Shown here one piece after another: positions 1-12,831 of a stretch of DNA of 64,000 bases. The DNA comes from Brachypterus glaber (taxonomy: Eukaryota; Arthropoda; Insecta; Coleoptera; Kateretidae): contig OY294049.1 of the NCBI GenBank assembly GCA_958510825.1, positions 23,016,945-23,080,944 on the forward strand. The letters run 5' to 3'. A program made the translations under genes and the position numbers. How positions within the stretch are numbered: the first letter of the stretch is position 1; each line of letters starts with the position of its first letter. Below the pieces are notes generated by a model, which was not told the DNA's origin, searched no databases, and saw only the letters and a list, made by a program, of their open reading frames with translations.

Positions 1-411
1 AGTTTGTTCCTTTTCTGATGTAAGCGATTGTTCTAAATTCAACCCTTAAGGGGGTGAAACGGAGATTGAAAGATTTTTTAAAAAGTGTGCGTATCTCAGA
101 CCTCTTAATTGAGAATCCTCATATTTGGCAAAATGTTCTTTATCGAAATCGAAAAGATAAGTGTTTCAGGATTTTTCTATATTCGACACCTAAGGGGGTG
201 AAACGAGGGTTGAAAGGCTTTTTAAAAAGTGTCCGTATCTCAGAGACCGCTTAATTTCAAATTTGGACTTCTTCAAATTTGGAAAAAATGTGCTTTATTG
301 ACATCAAAAAGAATCTTTTCAAAAAACACGTGTTTCAGGAATTTTCGATATTCGACCCCTAAGGGGGTGAAACGGGGGTTAAAAGGTTTTTTAAAGAGAA
401 AACTAATTTAG
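1..411. repeat. Degenerate tandem repeat, three units
   Basis: Three diverged copies of a module share the core AAGGGGGTGAAACG followed by a T/A-rich block that runs into TTTTTTAAA and GTGT(G/C)CGTATCTCAGA. The cores lie near 48, 192 and 361, so spacing is about 144 and 169 bp. Short open frames over it simply repeat the same peptide and are not genes. The array may continue left of the window. Confidence 0.7.
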
Positions 412-1733
412 GTTTTTATCGAAGCCGCGGCAGGACTTCCTTATTGTTTTCATCAAGCCGCGACGGGTGACGGGCGACGGGACTTCCTTATTGTTTTGAA
501 GTATACCGCAACAGTGAACTTGATGCTTTTTAGTGTCTCGATTCCTACGCGGACGAAGTCGCGGGTATATGCTAGTCTACCATAAAATATTAAATTATTA
601 GATGAAAATTAAATTATTGGATGGAAATTAATGTTTTTTAGTAAAACTTTTGGTTATTATATAATTTATATAAAAATATGAATTTATAAAACTTCAGTTA
701 GAGAAAAAGTATAGTTGCCATACTTATAGAATGGCTATTCCTCACTCATGGGCCGTCCACCTCGCCGCTGTCGCGGCTCGGGTGACAAACGTCCACTAGT
801 TTGGAATATGCATTATTCTACACTTGTTACAGAATATACTATTCCGCGTCAATGACTATGGTAAATATGGGGTTTGGTAAAAGTAACGTGTTTGTTCAGA
901 ATTTTATTAGGAATAAGGATACTAAACCTGTAAACTCTAGTTTAGTTTGCTGCGCAACACCTAGTGTCCTTAGTTGTTGCGCCTACCTCTCAGGAGGGGA
1001 CCTACAGGCCTTTGTTCTACTCCTTACAGGCAGCATAATCCCAAAATGTCAAAAATATATTAACTTTTATTATTATTATTATTTTAATTTTATTTGTGTA
1101 ATTTTATTAATTTGCCTGAACTATGTACATTCAGAAGAACATTATAGGTTTACTTTAAATTATTAAAATTGTGACCAAAAATATTTATACCAAATTGCTT
1201 CTAATTATCTGTTTTAACGGTTTTTGTTGGCAGATAAAGCAAAAATCAAGTTTTAATAGTTTTTGAACTACAACTCTTTAACTATCATACAATATAATCA
1301 ATTCCAAGGAAGTAAAGTACTTCTAATTAATAGTTAAATATACATAAAGTAATAATTTGTTATTAATTCATAAATTTTTAGTAATTTCTTCAAACTGTTT
1401 TTATGGCATTTTAAAGTTTTAATGTTATTGTTATAACTTTTAATTAGTAAGTTCCTATTAGGAACAAATTCATGTAATTTTATTGATATTATTTGTAATA
1501 TATTGTGATTCATGATAAAAGTTAATATAGACGTCTAGTCCTTCTAAGGGTCACCCTTAAATGGTGCAGTTCCTGCAAGTAATAATTATTATAATTGATA
1601 ATAATAATTTACTACCAGTCTTTTTCCAGAGGGGGTACCCTATAAAATGGGTATTTCATAGGTGGTTAGGCAAAATAGGTATATTTATGAAGAAATGAAA
1701 GAAACAGAAAAAAAAAATCTTTGTGAATTTGTA
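412..1733. other. Intergenic DNA, no gene recognised
   Basis: A GC-richer patch at 425-560 has two copies of ACTTCCTTATTGTTTT. A 121-codon open frame at 801-1166 has no recognisable domain and ends in a poly-tyrosine run coded by a (TTA)n tract near 1066-1084, which looks like the 3' tail of a retroposed fragment. The rest is unremarkable AT-rich sequence. Confidence 0.5.
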
Positions 1734-1735
1734 TA

Positions 1736-2427
1736 CAGGGTGGTCCAGTTTATATCATCAAGATTTTACCAGTCGAAAGCTTTTCGAAAAATAAAGGTAG
1801 TTTGTCCAATAAAACATGGTCGAATTTTGCTTCCTTTTTGATGTACAGGGTGTTAAAGAAAATAAATAACTTTAAATAATTTGACAGGTCGGCTATATTG
1901 TTTTTTGGTTTTGTTAATTTTTATTTTTCATTATACCCCTCGATACCAAATTTCAAGTAAAATAAATTTATTTTGAACTCGTTGGAGAGTTTTTTATTCA
2001 TGAATTCAATAATTTTTTTTTAATGTTTTTTTTTTGTTTAGAGTTGAGTTATCGAAAAATTGTAAGAGACAAAAAAGTTGCTAAATTGAATGACAAATCC
2101 TATCTGCATTTGGTGTTCTAAAAAAAATCAGTGGCGTACATTTTATTTATAAAGTACTTTTGGGGAAATCCGTATGCACGCCACTGGGTTCTAAATAAAA
2201 TAATTACAAAGCTATTTAATAGAGAATACAAAAACAAAAAATCCATGCACAATTTCTGAAGGCTGCCTTTTTTTATTATTGAAATAAACCAAATTATTTA
2301 AAATAATTTATTTTCTTTAACACCCGGTGCATCAAAAAGGAAGCAAAATTTTATTAGACAAACTATCTTTAGTTTTCGATAAACTTTCGACTGGTAAAAT
2401 CTTGATGATATAAACTGGACCACCCTG
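1736..2427. mobile_element. Fold-back MITE, long terminal inverted repeats
   Basis: The left end begins CAGGGTGGTCCAGTTTATA after a TA and the right end is its reverse complement followed by TA. Similarity continues inward for roughly 140-165 bp (for example TTTTACCAGTCGAAAG and GCTTCCTTTTTGATG on both arms). There is no coding capacity. TA duplication and a CAGGGTG terminus fit a non-autonomous Tc1/mariner-type element; the family is inferred. Confidence 0.85.
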
Positions 2428-2457
2428 TATTTAGCAGGGTCACTCTTAGAAGGTATA

Positions 2458-3628
2458 CACGGTGTATTTGAAATAGCATCGGAAATATTAACAGATGATT
2501 CTACATCATAAAATATGACAAAAAGTTCCTATAAACATATGTCTAAAAATGCGTCATAAGGGAGCTACGCCCCTTTGAAAGTGGCTAAAAAAATTGGTTT
2601 TTATTTAATAACTCAGAAACCCTTTGAGATATATCAACGAGGTTTTGCACGTCAACTAATCCTACCAAGGCCCGTTTTTATATGTTATTTTCATGTACTT
2701 ATTTCAACCAGGGGTGTGCGAAACGGGGGGGGCTTATCAGTTTTTTGTCCCAAACTTTTTTCTGTGTAACTTTTTTGCAATTTTATTTTTGAAATATGAT
2801 TCCTCAGGTCAAAATACATAAAAAAGGTACTCTTGTTGTAATACTGTAGGATTAACCGTTTTCGAGAAAAAGTCATTTGAAGGTGAAATTCCACGGTTCG
2901 AGGACGAAAAAATTAAATACTAAAATGTTGAAAACCAAAATTTTAATGATGCAGGGCGAATGTACATTAAAAACTAAGAAAAAAACCTCATATACAGGTA
3001 CTTCCAAAAATCAATCCTAATGGAGCTATGGTCTCCTAAATATGCACCATTTTTAAAGGGCTATGGTAGCTTTAAAAGCGTTTTTTCGACCTACATGTAT
3101 GGAAACTTTTTTCTTAGTTTTTGATGTAGAATAACATTGCATCATTAAAATTTTGGTTTTCGACATTTTAGTATTTATATTTAATTTTTCGTCCTCGAAC
3201 CGTGAAATTTCACCTTCAAATGAACTTTTCTCCAAAACGGTTAATCCTACAGTATTACAACAAGAGTACCTTTTTTATGTATTTTGACCTGAGGAATCAT
3301 ATTTCAAAAATAAAATTGCAAAAAAGTTACACAGAAAAAAGTTTGGGACAAAAAACTGATAAGGCCCCCCCGTTTCGCACACCCCTGGTTTAAATAAGTA
3401 CGTGAAAATGACATACAAAGATGGGCCTTATTAGGATTAATTCACGTGCAAAACCTCGTTAACATATCTCAAAGGGTTCCTGAGTTATTAAATAAAAACC
3501 GATTTTTTTAGCCAATTTCAAAAGGGCGTAGCTCCCTTATGACGCATTTTTAGACATATGTTTATAGGAACTTTTTGTCATGTAGAATCACCTGTTAAAA
3601 TTTCCTACGCTATTTCAAATACACCCTG
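2458..3628. mobile_element. 1.17-kb near-palindromic fold-back element
   Basis: The left end CACGGTGTATTTGAAATAG and the right end CTATTTCAAATACACCCTG are inverted repeats flanked by TA. Homology runs about 525 bp inward on each arm, leaving a loop of about 120 bp around 2990-3110. The arms encode the same open frame twice in opposite directions (2691-2894 on - and 3202-3393 on +), an effect of the palindrome rather than genes. Related sequence lies at 59008-59400 and weakly at 53870-53970. Confidence 0.88.
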
Positions 3629-4179
3629 TATAGACAATTTAAATATACAAAAAAAATAGTCCAACTAAATTATTATATTTTTTACAAGTCTTTATTACAA
3701 GGAATCCACTATTATTAAGTATTATTATTTAATTGTTGTGCCTAATTTATTTATATTTTTATTTCATGTTATTTATTTTCAAAAAATAATTTTCTAGATA
3801 GGACAAAAACTATTTTATTAATAAAATTAATAGTAACCAATAAATTATTTTATTTACCTACTATTGGAACATGTCTCTCGCTTTCCAGTGATAAACTCTT
3901 TAACCAATGCGCTTTGATTGCACCAAAACAACACATTTTTACCAGAAAATCAAATTTTTTACTACACTCTACAACAGAAGCCGGCCGTCAAAAAGAAATC
4001 TTGTTTAAACTAGTTTAGTTCAGTTTAGTCTCTATTTAGTTCTAACGTACAATTCAGTTGGTAGTTCAATTGTGTGGGTGGTGTCATCTGTCAAATTCTA
4101 TAGGTTATGTGTAATTTTTCTTGCGTTTATTTCAGAATTTTTATATTCTGATTTATGTATAAATTTAGTTAAGTTTAAC
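3629..4179 (+). promoter_or_regulatory. Upstream and 5' leader region of Top3b
   Basis: AT-rich sequence between the fold-back element and the Top3b start codon. A good splice acceptor (pyrimidine-rich stretch ending TTTCAG at 4130-4135) suggests the exon carrying the start codon begins at 4136 and that a 5' non-coding exon lies upstream. An in-frame ATG at 4072 would then be intronic and is not the start. No TATA box stood out. Confidence 0.45.
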
Positions 4180-7100
4180 ATGGTTTCAGTATTAATGGTG
4201 GCTGAAAAGCCGTCTTTGGCGGCTTCTTTAGCTAATATCTTAAGTAATGGTAAAAATTCTTCAAGAAAAGGTAATATTAAAAATACTATTTTTCTTGTTT
4301 GTATGCTCCTAATTTTTCTAGGCTTTAATGGGGCTTGTTCTGTTCATGAATGGAGTGGTACCTTTCAAAATAAATCAGCAAGGCTTAAAATGACCTCTGT
4401 ATGTGGTCATGTTTATGGAGTTGACTTTATAAGTAAATACAATAATTGGGATCGAGTTGACCCAGTTGAGCTCTTTGGTTGTCCAATTGAGAAAAAAGAA
4501 GCTATGGCAAAACTTAAAATGCCTGCATTCCTAGCTGCTGAGGCCAAGGGGTGTGATTATTTAGTTTTATGGCTTGATTGTGATAAAGAAGGAGAAAATA
4601 TTTGTTTCGAAGTTATGCAGTCAGTTTCCAATAGTATGAATGGGAATGTTTACTCCAATAGTGTTACATACAGAGCAAAATTCTCAGCTATAACTGATAA
4701 AGATATTAAAGCTGCATTTAATAACTTAGGTATGTTTCATTTAATTTACCCCTTCCACTCCAGCCAGTTTTTCAATGTATAGGGACCTATACCGGATTAA
4801 AATTAATAAGGAAAATCCCATATAAAAATATCCAACTCTGGATATTGTAGTAAATTTTGCTATACCTAAAAATATCCATATATGGATACACTGGAGTGGA
4901 AGGGGTTAATATACATCCTTTTATTTTTACTATTTTTTATTCATTCTTTTACATTTCTAATTTTTTGCAAAAAAGTAAATATTCACAAAAAATCTGTGGA
5001 TACACTGGAGTGGAAGGGGTTAATATACATCCTTTTATTTTTACTATTTTTTATTCATTCCTTTACATTTCTAATTTTTTGCAAAAAAGTAAATATTCAC
5101 AAAAAATCTGTTAGTCTGTCTGAAAATCTCTGATTCATCGTCACAGCATAGAGAGAGAAATTTATTGACCAAAGGGCTATCGACCAAAGTCCTTCTGCCC
5201 ATGTTTTTAACAAATTTTATAGCTTATGTATAATATGTATATAAAATGTTTTTAGATATTGAAATAAAAAAAAACTTATATGTATAATTAACCCTCTGTT
5301 GGTATAGTGTGGTATGACAAACCCCAACACCATTAAAATTGCTGTATTTTCAAACTGCACAAAGTTTTCAACACTTTCTTTTTAATACCTTTAAAAGAGA
5401 CTATTTTTTTAAGTCTGGTAATAATCAATAATAATTCAGTTGCATTTAAAGCTCTGCACAGGTCATTTCGTCACACCTGGGCATATCATACCCTATTGTA
5501 CCGGATCAGTTTGGACTTTTTTTTCAGGTAAAATGTATGTGTGTATTGAAATTTTTATAAACAATTAGTGAAATATAAACATATTTTATACAGATTTGAT
5601 ATACATATTTATATATTATATATAAATTAATATAATATATTATATAAATTAATCTCACACTAAAAACTACACCATTACAACTCAAAATTGAAAAAAAAAA
5701 ATTGAATTGAATGAATGGATAGGGATTTTTTTTTTATTTTTGGTTCAAAAACTATTTCAATATTTATTTTATATATTAAATCAATAATATTTTAAGTTTT
5801 TAGTCCAAGTTCCAGTGAAAATTTTATTTTTATTTTTTTTAGTCAATAACACGGGCCGGATCGAAGCAGCTATTTACCGGGGGCATTCAAAAAATAGAAT
5901 TTTAAATAACTCTTTTTTCAAGTAAATAGACACTTTAAACTATTGTTCACCAAGTGGAATGTCATGTCGATGCTGTTAATACTCAGTGAATCACTTGGCC
6001 ATAATCCGTGAATCATAGAGAAATACTTTAATTTTTTTTTTGAAAATTGTTTCCCTTTTCAAAAAACGAATAATTAATAAAAAAAAAATGTTTTTGTATT
6101 AACTATTCGTTTTTTGAAAAGAGAAACAATTAAAAAAAAATAAGTCCTTCTCCATGAGTCATGGATCATGACCAAGTGACTCACTGAGTAAATATGTTTT
6201 TTTATTAATTCGTTTTTTGAAAAGGGGACAATTTTCAAAAAAAAAAAAGAAAGTCTTTCTCTATCAATCATGGACCAGGACCAAGTGACTCACTGGATAT
6301 AACCAGTCGGTTTTTGATTTTCTTGGGCCAGTCAGGATGTACTTAGTGTAGTGAAGTCGTTTTTTTACTATTAAATATTTTTCTACTAATGTAGTGATGT
6401 CGAATTCTTCACTAATTTAGTGATGTGGTATATAATTCGGTTATAGCCGAGCAGTTAATTTTAACTTTTATTTTAACTTACTCAGTTAGGTTGGCCATAC
6501 AATCTTCTATCGTATTTAAAGTATACCCGAGCGGAGAATATACTTAACCACTTATCACTTTATTCGGGAGCGGGTATTCTAGGAGACGGCGCTTAGGAAA
6601 CAGATAAAACGATTTCTTCTTAACTTAAGAATAATACATTAAATAAATGTGAATAAATTCTTCAATAACACGAAAAGATAAATTCTTACTTCTAAGTCCT
6701 ATTTCTATGCAAAGCCCTTAAATTCTAATTTCCATTATATATTAGTTTTCCATTAAATACTACTAACTTAAAACATTCTATGTTTGAAATCCCAACTATT
6801 CGCAATCATTTTCAAATCCCAATTTATTTTCCACATTTTTCTTAGTGTATATTAAAACTGGTTCGTATAAGTCATTTAAATTATTTTACAAAATATTTTT
6901 CAAAGTTAATTAATATTCGTCAAAATTTCTATCAGTGTTCATACTATCAATATTTATAAGTGTCCAAAATTATTTTTATGTCTGATAAAACGAGTCTCAA
7001 ATTTTTTCTAAGTTTAAAAACTATTTTTAATTCAAGAATAAATCTCAAAATTAATTCTCACAGAAACTACATTTTCACTTTTGAAACTGGCGTGGAGGCA

Positions 7101-10100
7101 GTCTAACTAAAACTGGATCAAAATGAATCTTTTCATGAGTTTATATAGCTAATAAGAAGGTCACTAGTTAAATTTATTTGACAATGCTATTAGCGCAAAA
7201 TATCTACAAAGATACCGCGCATATTTAATTACCCCGACAAAAGAGTTTCAGTCTCATCAATTTGCAAGCTAATTGCTATTTCTGACATCTAAAACGATCA
7301 TTTTGACTATAAATTAAATTTGTATAAACAATTTAGATTACTAGACAACTTTTAAGTTATACCGACAAGAATTACCGAGGAGGGGTCCGATCAAATGTAG
7401 GACACACCGAACCCTTCCGAAGCCGAATCTCGTGAAGCCAGATTGTATCATAGCGCAATATTAAAGAAATATTATTTTAAAATTTTAACAACATATAAAA
7501 TATTCAGATCATAACATAGCTCTCCCCCTAATTTTTGAAAAATGATAAGCATTTTTCAAAAAGAAAATGTGCAACATTTTCCTGTTCGGTTCATGCTTAA
7601 GTTGGAATTTCAAAACACATTACAAAGACCAAAAATCTATATCTAAATCATAAGAACAACTAAAACATTACTTTTAAGAACAACAAGTTATATCTTCCTT
7701 ATACGTTTTATAGTTAATAATTTACATTATTACTTACATAAACTTTACAATAGGCATCTCTATTTTATTCATTATACCATAAACTTTAATAAAAAAAATC
7801 TTTACTACGTGTTGACAAACTTGCTAAGTTATATAGTTAATAATATGCAATATTATACAACTTTAATAACTGCAACTTCGCACACTTAAAAAAAAAAAAT
7901 ATACCATTAAAGAATAACCCCTTACATATTTCAACAAAAATAAAGTTCAATATTTATATAGCCACTTATTGGACTATTTAGAATCATTCGTTACTTACTA
8001 TATTCGAAATATCCCTCGTATTGATACAACTTCTACTACTTCTCCGAGAATCTCTAACTCATTTTAAAAATAAATTCATTTATTTCAAAAAAATATACTA
8101 TAGTATTCGCAAAATTTATTGCGACCAACCCCACTCACTATTTGTCGACTATTATCGGTGCCTATTTCATACTTCATAAAATACTACCCCTTTTTTTTAG
8201 TTTTGAAACAAAAATTCATTCCTCCACTTGGGTAACATCACGGCTCCTGTCACCAGGTTCCATGGCAATTTTCTTTGGTAACTGCAAATTATTGCGAATT
8301 AACCAAGACTCTTTGGTTCTGTGTTAAAAACACTACCTAACCCCCTGATTTAAAGTTTGAGTCTTTACTTAATTGTAATACTTTTTGTCAAATTTCTTAC
8401 TATTTCCAGATTTTAATAATCGTACTATCGTAATACTATTTGCGAAATTTTGCGCACATTTTCGTAAATTTCTTACAATTTTTCAAAAACCCAAAACTCC
8501 AAATCTGCACCATTTTATAACTTCCACTTTTGCTTAAGTAGCAAATTTAAAAACATAAAGGACTATGTCCTTTTTCAAACTTTTCATGTAACAACCAAGT
8601 GTTACTTACTATAACACCAATTTCTCGGACCTTTAATATAATACGTCAATATATTATACTCCCAACTCGATATTTAACTTTACGTAACGTATCCCTCCAA
8701 TATCCTAACTTTCTACGTAAATTCCAAGATAAATCCCAATAAAAATAAACCTACATTGCAATGAATTGCAGGCATTCTCAAGTTATCATATAAATGCTTT
8801 GAGACAGAATAAATTTATTTGGTTTACTTTAAACTACGTTAAGCTGTTTTATGATATATTACGTTTTTTTTTACCAACTGGTTAATTATTTTTACATAAC
8901 ATAACCCTCATAACCCTTATATATTCCAAACTTTTACGTAAATTATAATAAAAAATCATTACTACATTGTAGGCGTTCTCAAGTTATTGTAATAACTTTT
9001 CTGAGACCTTTTCGATATTTTATTTTATTTACACTCTATAATACTATAGGCAGAAAGACTACGTTAGCCTTCTGAAAGTAAAAGCTTAATAAATATATTT
9101 ATTAGTTACATTGCGTATATGCGATATACGCACACTTTTTATACGATATTTCAAATTCACCCAAAGAAAAAAACTAAAAACAAAAACATAACTCATTATT
9201 GAACTTAATTTTGTTTATGCATATGTTTCACCCATTACACCAAAAATTGTATTTTTCATTACAAAACATTACTAGTATTTAATTATACCCAACCAAAATA
9301 TATTTAATAATATATAACTTGCTGCCTTAATTTATTTTTGAACTGGACCTTTAAAACCTTTGATAACCTTTAACCTTAGTTTTTTCACAAAAAAAACTGT
9401 TACTCAAATACATTTTAAAACCAATACAACTTTTTAACCTTTGTCCACAGAAAACTATTTTTGTTATAATTTTCATAAAATAAAACTGGCTTTCCCTATT
9501 TTTACAAACATTTAAATGCAAAATATGCGACCATCTGTGACAATATGTGACTGTCTATCTCTTTGTGCAATAAATATCTTGCCTAAACAAAATAAAGTTA
9601 TATAAACCAACGATAAAACTGTAAATTCCATAAAAAAAATAAAATAATTAAATACACGGAGAAAAATATAGTTACGTTCAGTGTGGCCAGTACTGAACAA
9701 ACGGTATTTTTCCATAAAACTGTAGGTTTTCTCAGACTAAACTAAACAAATTCGCTTTAACTTAAAATTATTTTTAAAAAACTATAAACTGAAATTAAAA
9801 AAAATAAAATATTATTTCGAAAGAAAATAAAAGTCTGAGAAGATAACAAAAAATACTCATCACGTTTGGGGTAGCTAATCCCAGACGAATAAATACTTTT
9901 TTTTTATATATAAACTGATTATTAACATCTCCAATACGATAGATAAAATTGTGTTATAAATATACTAAGAAAAAAAACGAAGTCACAAAATAAACCATTA
10001 AATTTTCAAATCATAAACACTATTAATTTTTATTACATAAACACTTTCAAAGACCCAGCGTGCACCTGTGGGTGAAGAGAGACTTACGTATTTCCTATAC

Positions 10101-12780
10101 ACTGAAAGCAACATTACAAAATTATAATAAAGTAGTTCTTAAAATATTTTTTTTTTATAATAACAAAAAATCAGAAATCAACTAAACATTTTTCAAGATA
10201 TTTAAACTAAATCCAAGTAGGCATTCCTTACATATAAAACCTCGATATTTTTTTGCTAATATTTAAACATTTTGTTTAAATTTTCACACTGAATTATAAT
10301 AAAAAAAATTAAATATTTCTGTTTCCATTAAAATAACAATCAAATTCCAGTTTGAAAAAAAATAATTAATACATGATAATCGTTAGAAAAAAATCATACT
10401 AGGTACACTTAATAAAAAAAATAAATATTTCTATAAAATAAAATTTAAAATTTAGTTTTCAAGAAAAATTTAATGAATTATTACCCTTAGAATAAAAGAT
10501 AAAAAATTATGCTGTAGATATACGTTAATAATAAAATATCAAATTTAAATTTCCCAAAAAAAAAAATAATAAAATAAAAAAAAATATTTATTTAAAAAAA
10601 ATATTAATTAAAAAGAAATTCTACTATTTAATGAAAAAAAAATCATACTATAAGTTCCAAAAAGTAAAAAAAAAATTCTGAGAATAATTATAATTATTGT
10701 ACGCTTTAATAAAAATATCATTTTTTAAAAAAAAGTTAATAAAATACAAACCTAAAAAAAAAATAATTACGTTTTTCTTTAAGTACGCTAAAAAAAATAT
10801 CGAAAAAAATAAAAATCCTGAAAAATTATTCCATTAAATAAAATAAGATACACGCTAATTAATAAAACTAAATATATATTTTCTTTCCGTCCAGTTGAAA
10901 TTAAAATTATCAAATACTCTAAACCTAACCTGACAAAGAAAAAATACTATTGGAAAAATATTTCCCAAGTATCAAATCGTATTTTTATACTTTATTTTAA
11001 AGACAAAAAATTCTACCATTGTAATATAATTAAAATTAAAAAGCCAAAAAATCAACAAAAAACACTCATAATTTCCAAAAATTTTAAATACGATTTCATA
11101 CTTTACAAATCTACAACGAATAACTCGAGAAAAAACATACCAAATTTTTGAAAAACAAAAAAAAACAATCTTCCCTTCAACTGACATTTTTCTATAGCCC
11201 ATAAAATTCTGCAATTTTTTGCAAAATATAACTCTTCTTCCATCTTCATGCGGCCAATTTTTGATGTTGATCGTCTTTTCCAAAAATCTGCTGCCTTTTC
11301 CGACATTACTTAAGTTTCTGAAGTTACTGTTTCCCTTAGCATATTTTTGATTTTAAGCAAAAATAATCTCACATCAAAAACGATTTTTACAACTTGTTTT
11401 TCATAAAAAAAAAATCATTTATCTTACAGACTCTTTTGTCCAAATTTCGTTTCTTTTCGATTTTTTTTTTAATTATTTCTGCACAAAAATTTCTGCTTTA
11501 AAATCGATTTTGAAGTCCCGTATCACATGAGCACCAATGTAGTGAAGTCGTTTTTTTACTATTAAATATTTTTCTACTAATGTAGTGATGTCGAATTCTT
11601 CACTAATTTAGTGATGTGGTATATAATTCGGTTATAGCCGAGCAGTTAATTTTAACTTTTATTTTAACTTACTCAGTTAGGTTGGCCATACAATCTTCTA
11701 TCGTATTTAAAGTATACCCGAGCGGAGAATATACTTAACCACTTATCACTTTATTCCTGAGCGGGTATTCTAGGAGACGGCGCTTAGGAAACAGATAAAA
11801 CGATTTCTTCTTAACTTAAGAATAATATATTAAATAAATGTGAATAAATTCTTCAATAACACGAAAAGATCAATTCTTACTTCTAAGTCCTATTTCTATG
11901 CAAAGCCCTTAAATTCTAATTTCCATTATATATTAGTTTTCCATTAAATACTACTAACTTAAAACATTCTATGTTTGAAATCCCAACTATTCGCAATCAT
12001 TTTCAAATCCCAATTTATTTTCCACATTTTTCTTAGTGTATATTAAAACTGGTTCGTATAAGTCATTTAAATTATTTTACAAAATATTTTTCAAAAAGTT
12101 AATTAATATTCGTCAAAATTTCTATCAGTGTTCATACTATCAATATTTATAAGTGTCCAAAATTATTTTTATGTCTGATAAAACGAGTCTCAAATTTTTT
12201 CTAAGTTTAAAAACTATTTTTAATTCAAGAATAAATCTCAAAATTAATTCTCACAGAAACTACATTTTCACTTTTGAAACTGGCGTGGAGGCAGTCTAAC
12301 TAAAACTGGATCAAAATGAATCTTTTCATGAGTTTATATAGCTAATAAGAAGGTCACTAGTTAAATTTATTTGACAATGCTATTAGCGCAAAATATCTAC
12401 AAAGATACCGCGCATATTTAATTACCCCGACAAAAGAGTTTCAGTCTCATCAATTTGCAAGCTAATTGCTATTTCTGACATCTAAAACGATCATTTTGAC
12501 TATAAATTAAATTTGTATAAACAATTTAGATTACTAGACAACTTTTAAGTTATACCGACAAGAATTACCGAGGAGGGGTCCGATCAAATGTAGGACACAC
12601 CGAACTCTTCCGAAGCCGAATCCGTGAAGCCAGATTGTATCATAGCGCAATATTAAAGAAATATTATTTTAAAATTTTAACAACATATAAAATATTCAGA
12701 TCATAACATTAGCTTGCCGGCAACCGTCGACCGCCCTCCATTGTTCCCTTAGCTTGGTATAAGCCCACTCATTTTTATTT

Positions 12781-12831
<51 letters not shown>

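Larger units (their letters stand above)
6347..12708 (-). mobile_element. Complete LTR retrotransposon without gag-pol
   Basis: Two 1.17-kb direct repeats (6347-7516 and 11538-12708) start TGTAGTG and end CATAACA, so they have TG...CA ends, and are flanked by a 4-bp duplication TTAG (6343-6346 and 12709-12712). Internal signals place the element on the minus strand: a primer-binding-like site TTGGTGCTCATG abuts the LTR edge at 11538 and a polypurine tract AGGGGGAGAG abuts the LTR at 7516. The 4.0-kb interior (7517-11537) is extremely AT-rich and has no protease, reverse transcriptase or integrase frame on either strand. It is best described as a large non-autonomous derivative; superfamily (BEL/Pao or Gypsy) is not determined. 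Confidence 0.9.

Noticed and set aside
801..1166. 121-codon open frame on +
   Set aside because: No known domain, poly-tyrosine end from a (TTA)n microsatellite, no splice context or neighbours that support a gene.
2691..3393. Pair of matching 60-plus-codon frames
   Set aside because: They are mirror images produced by the palindromic fold-back element, not two genes.
4072..4179. In-frame upstream ATG adding 36 residues to Top3b
   Set aside because: The family N-terminus starts at VLMVAEKPS, and a strong acceptor at 4134-4135 places the upstream ATG in an intron or non-coding leader.
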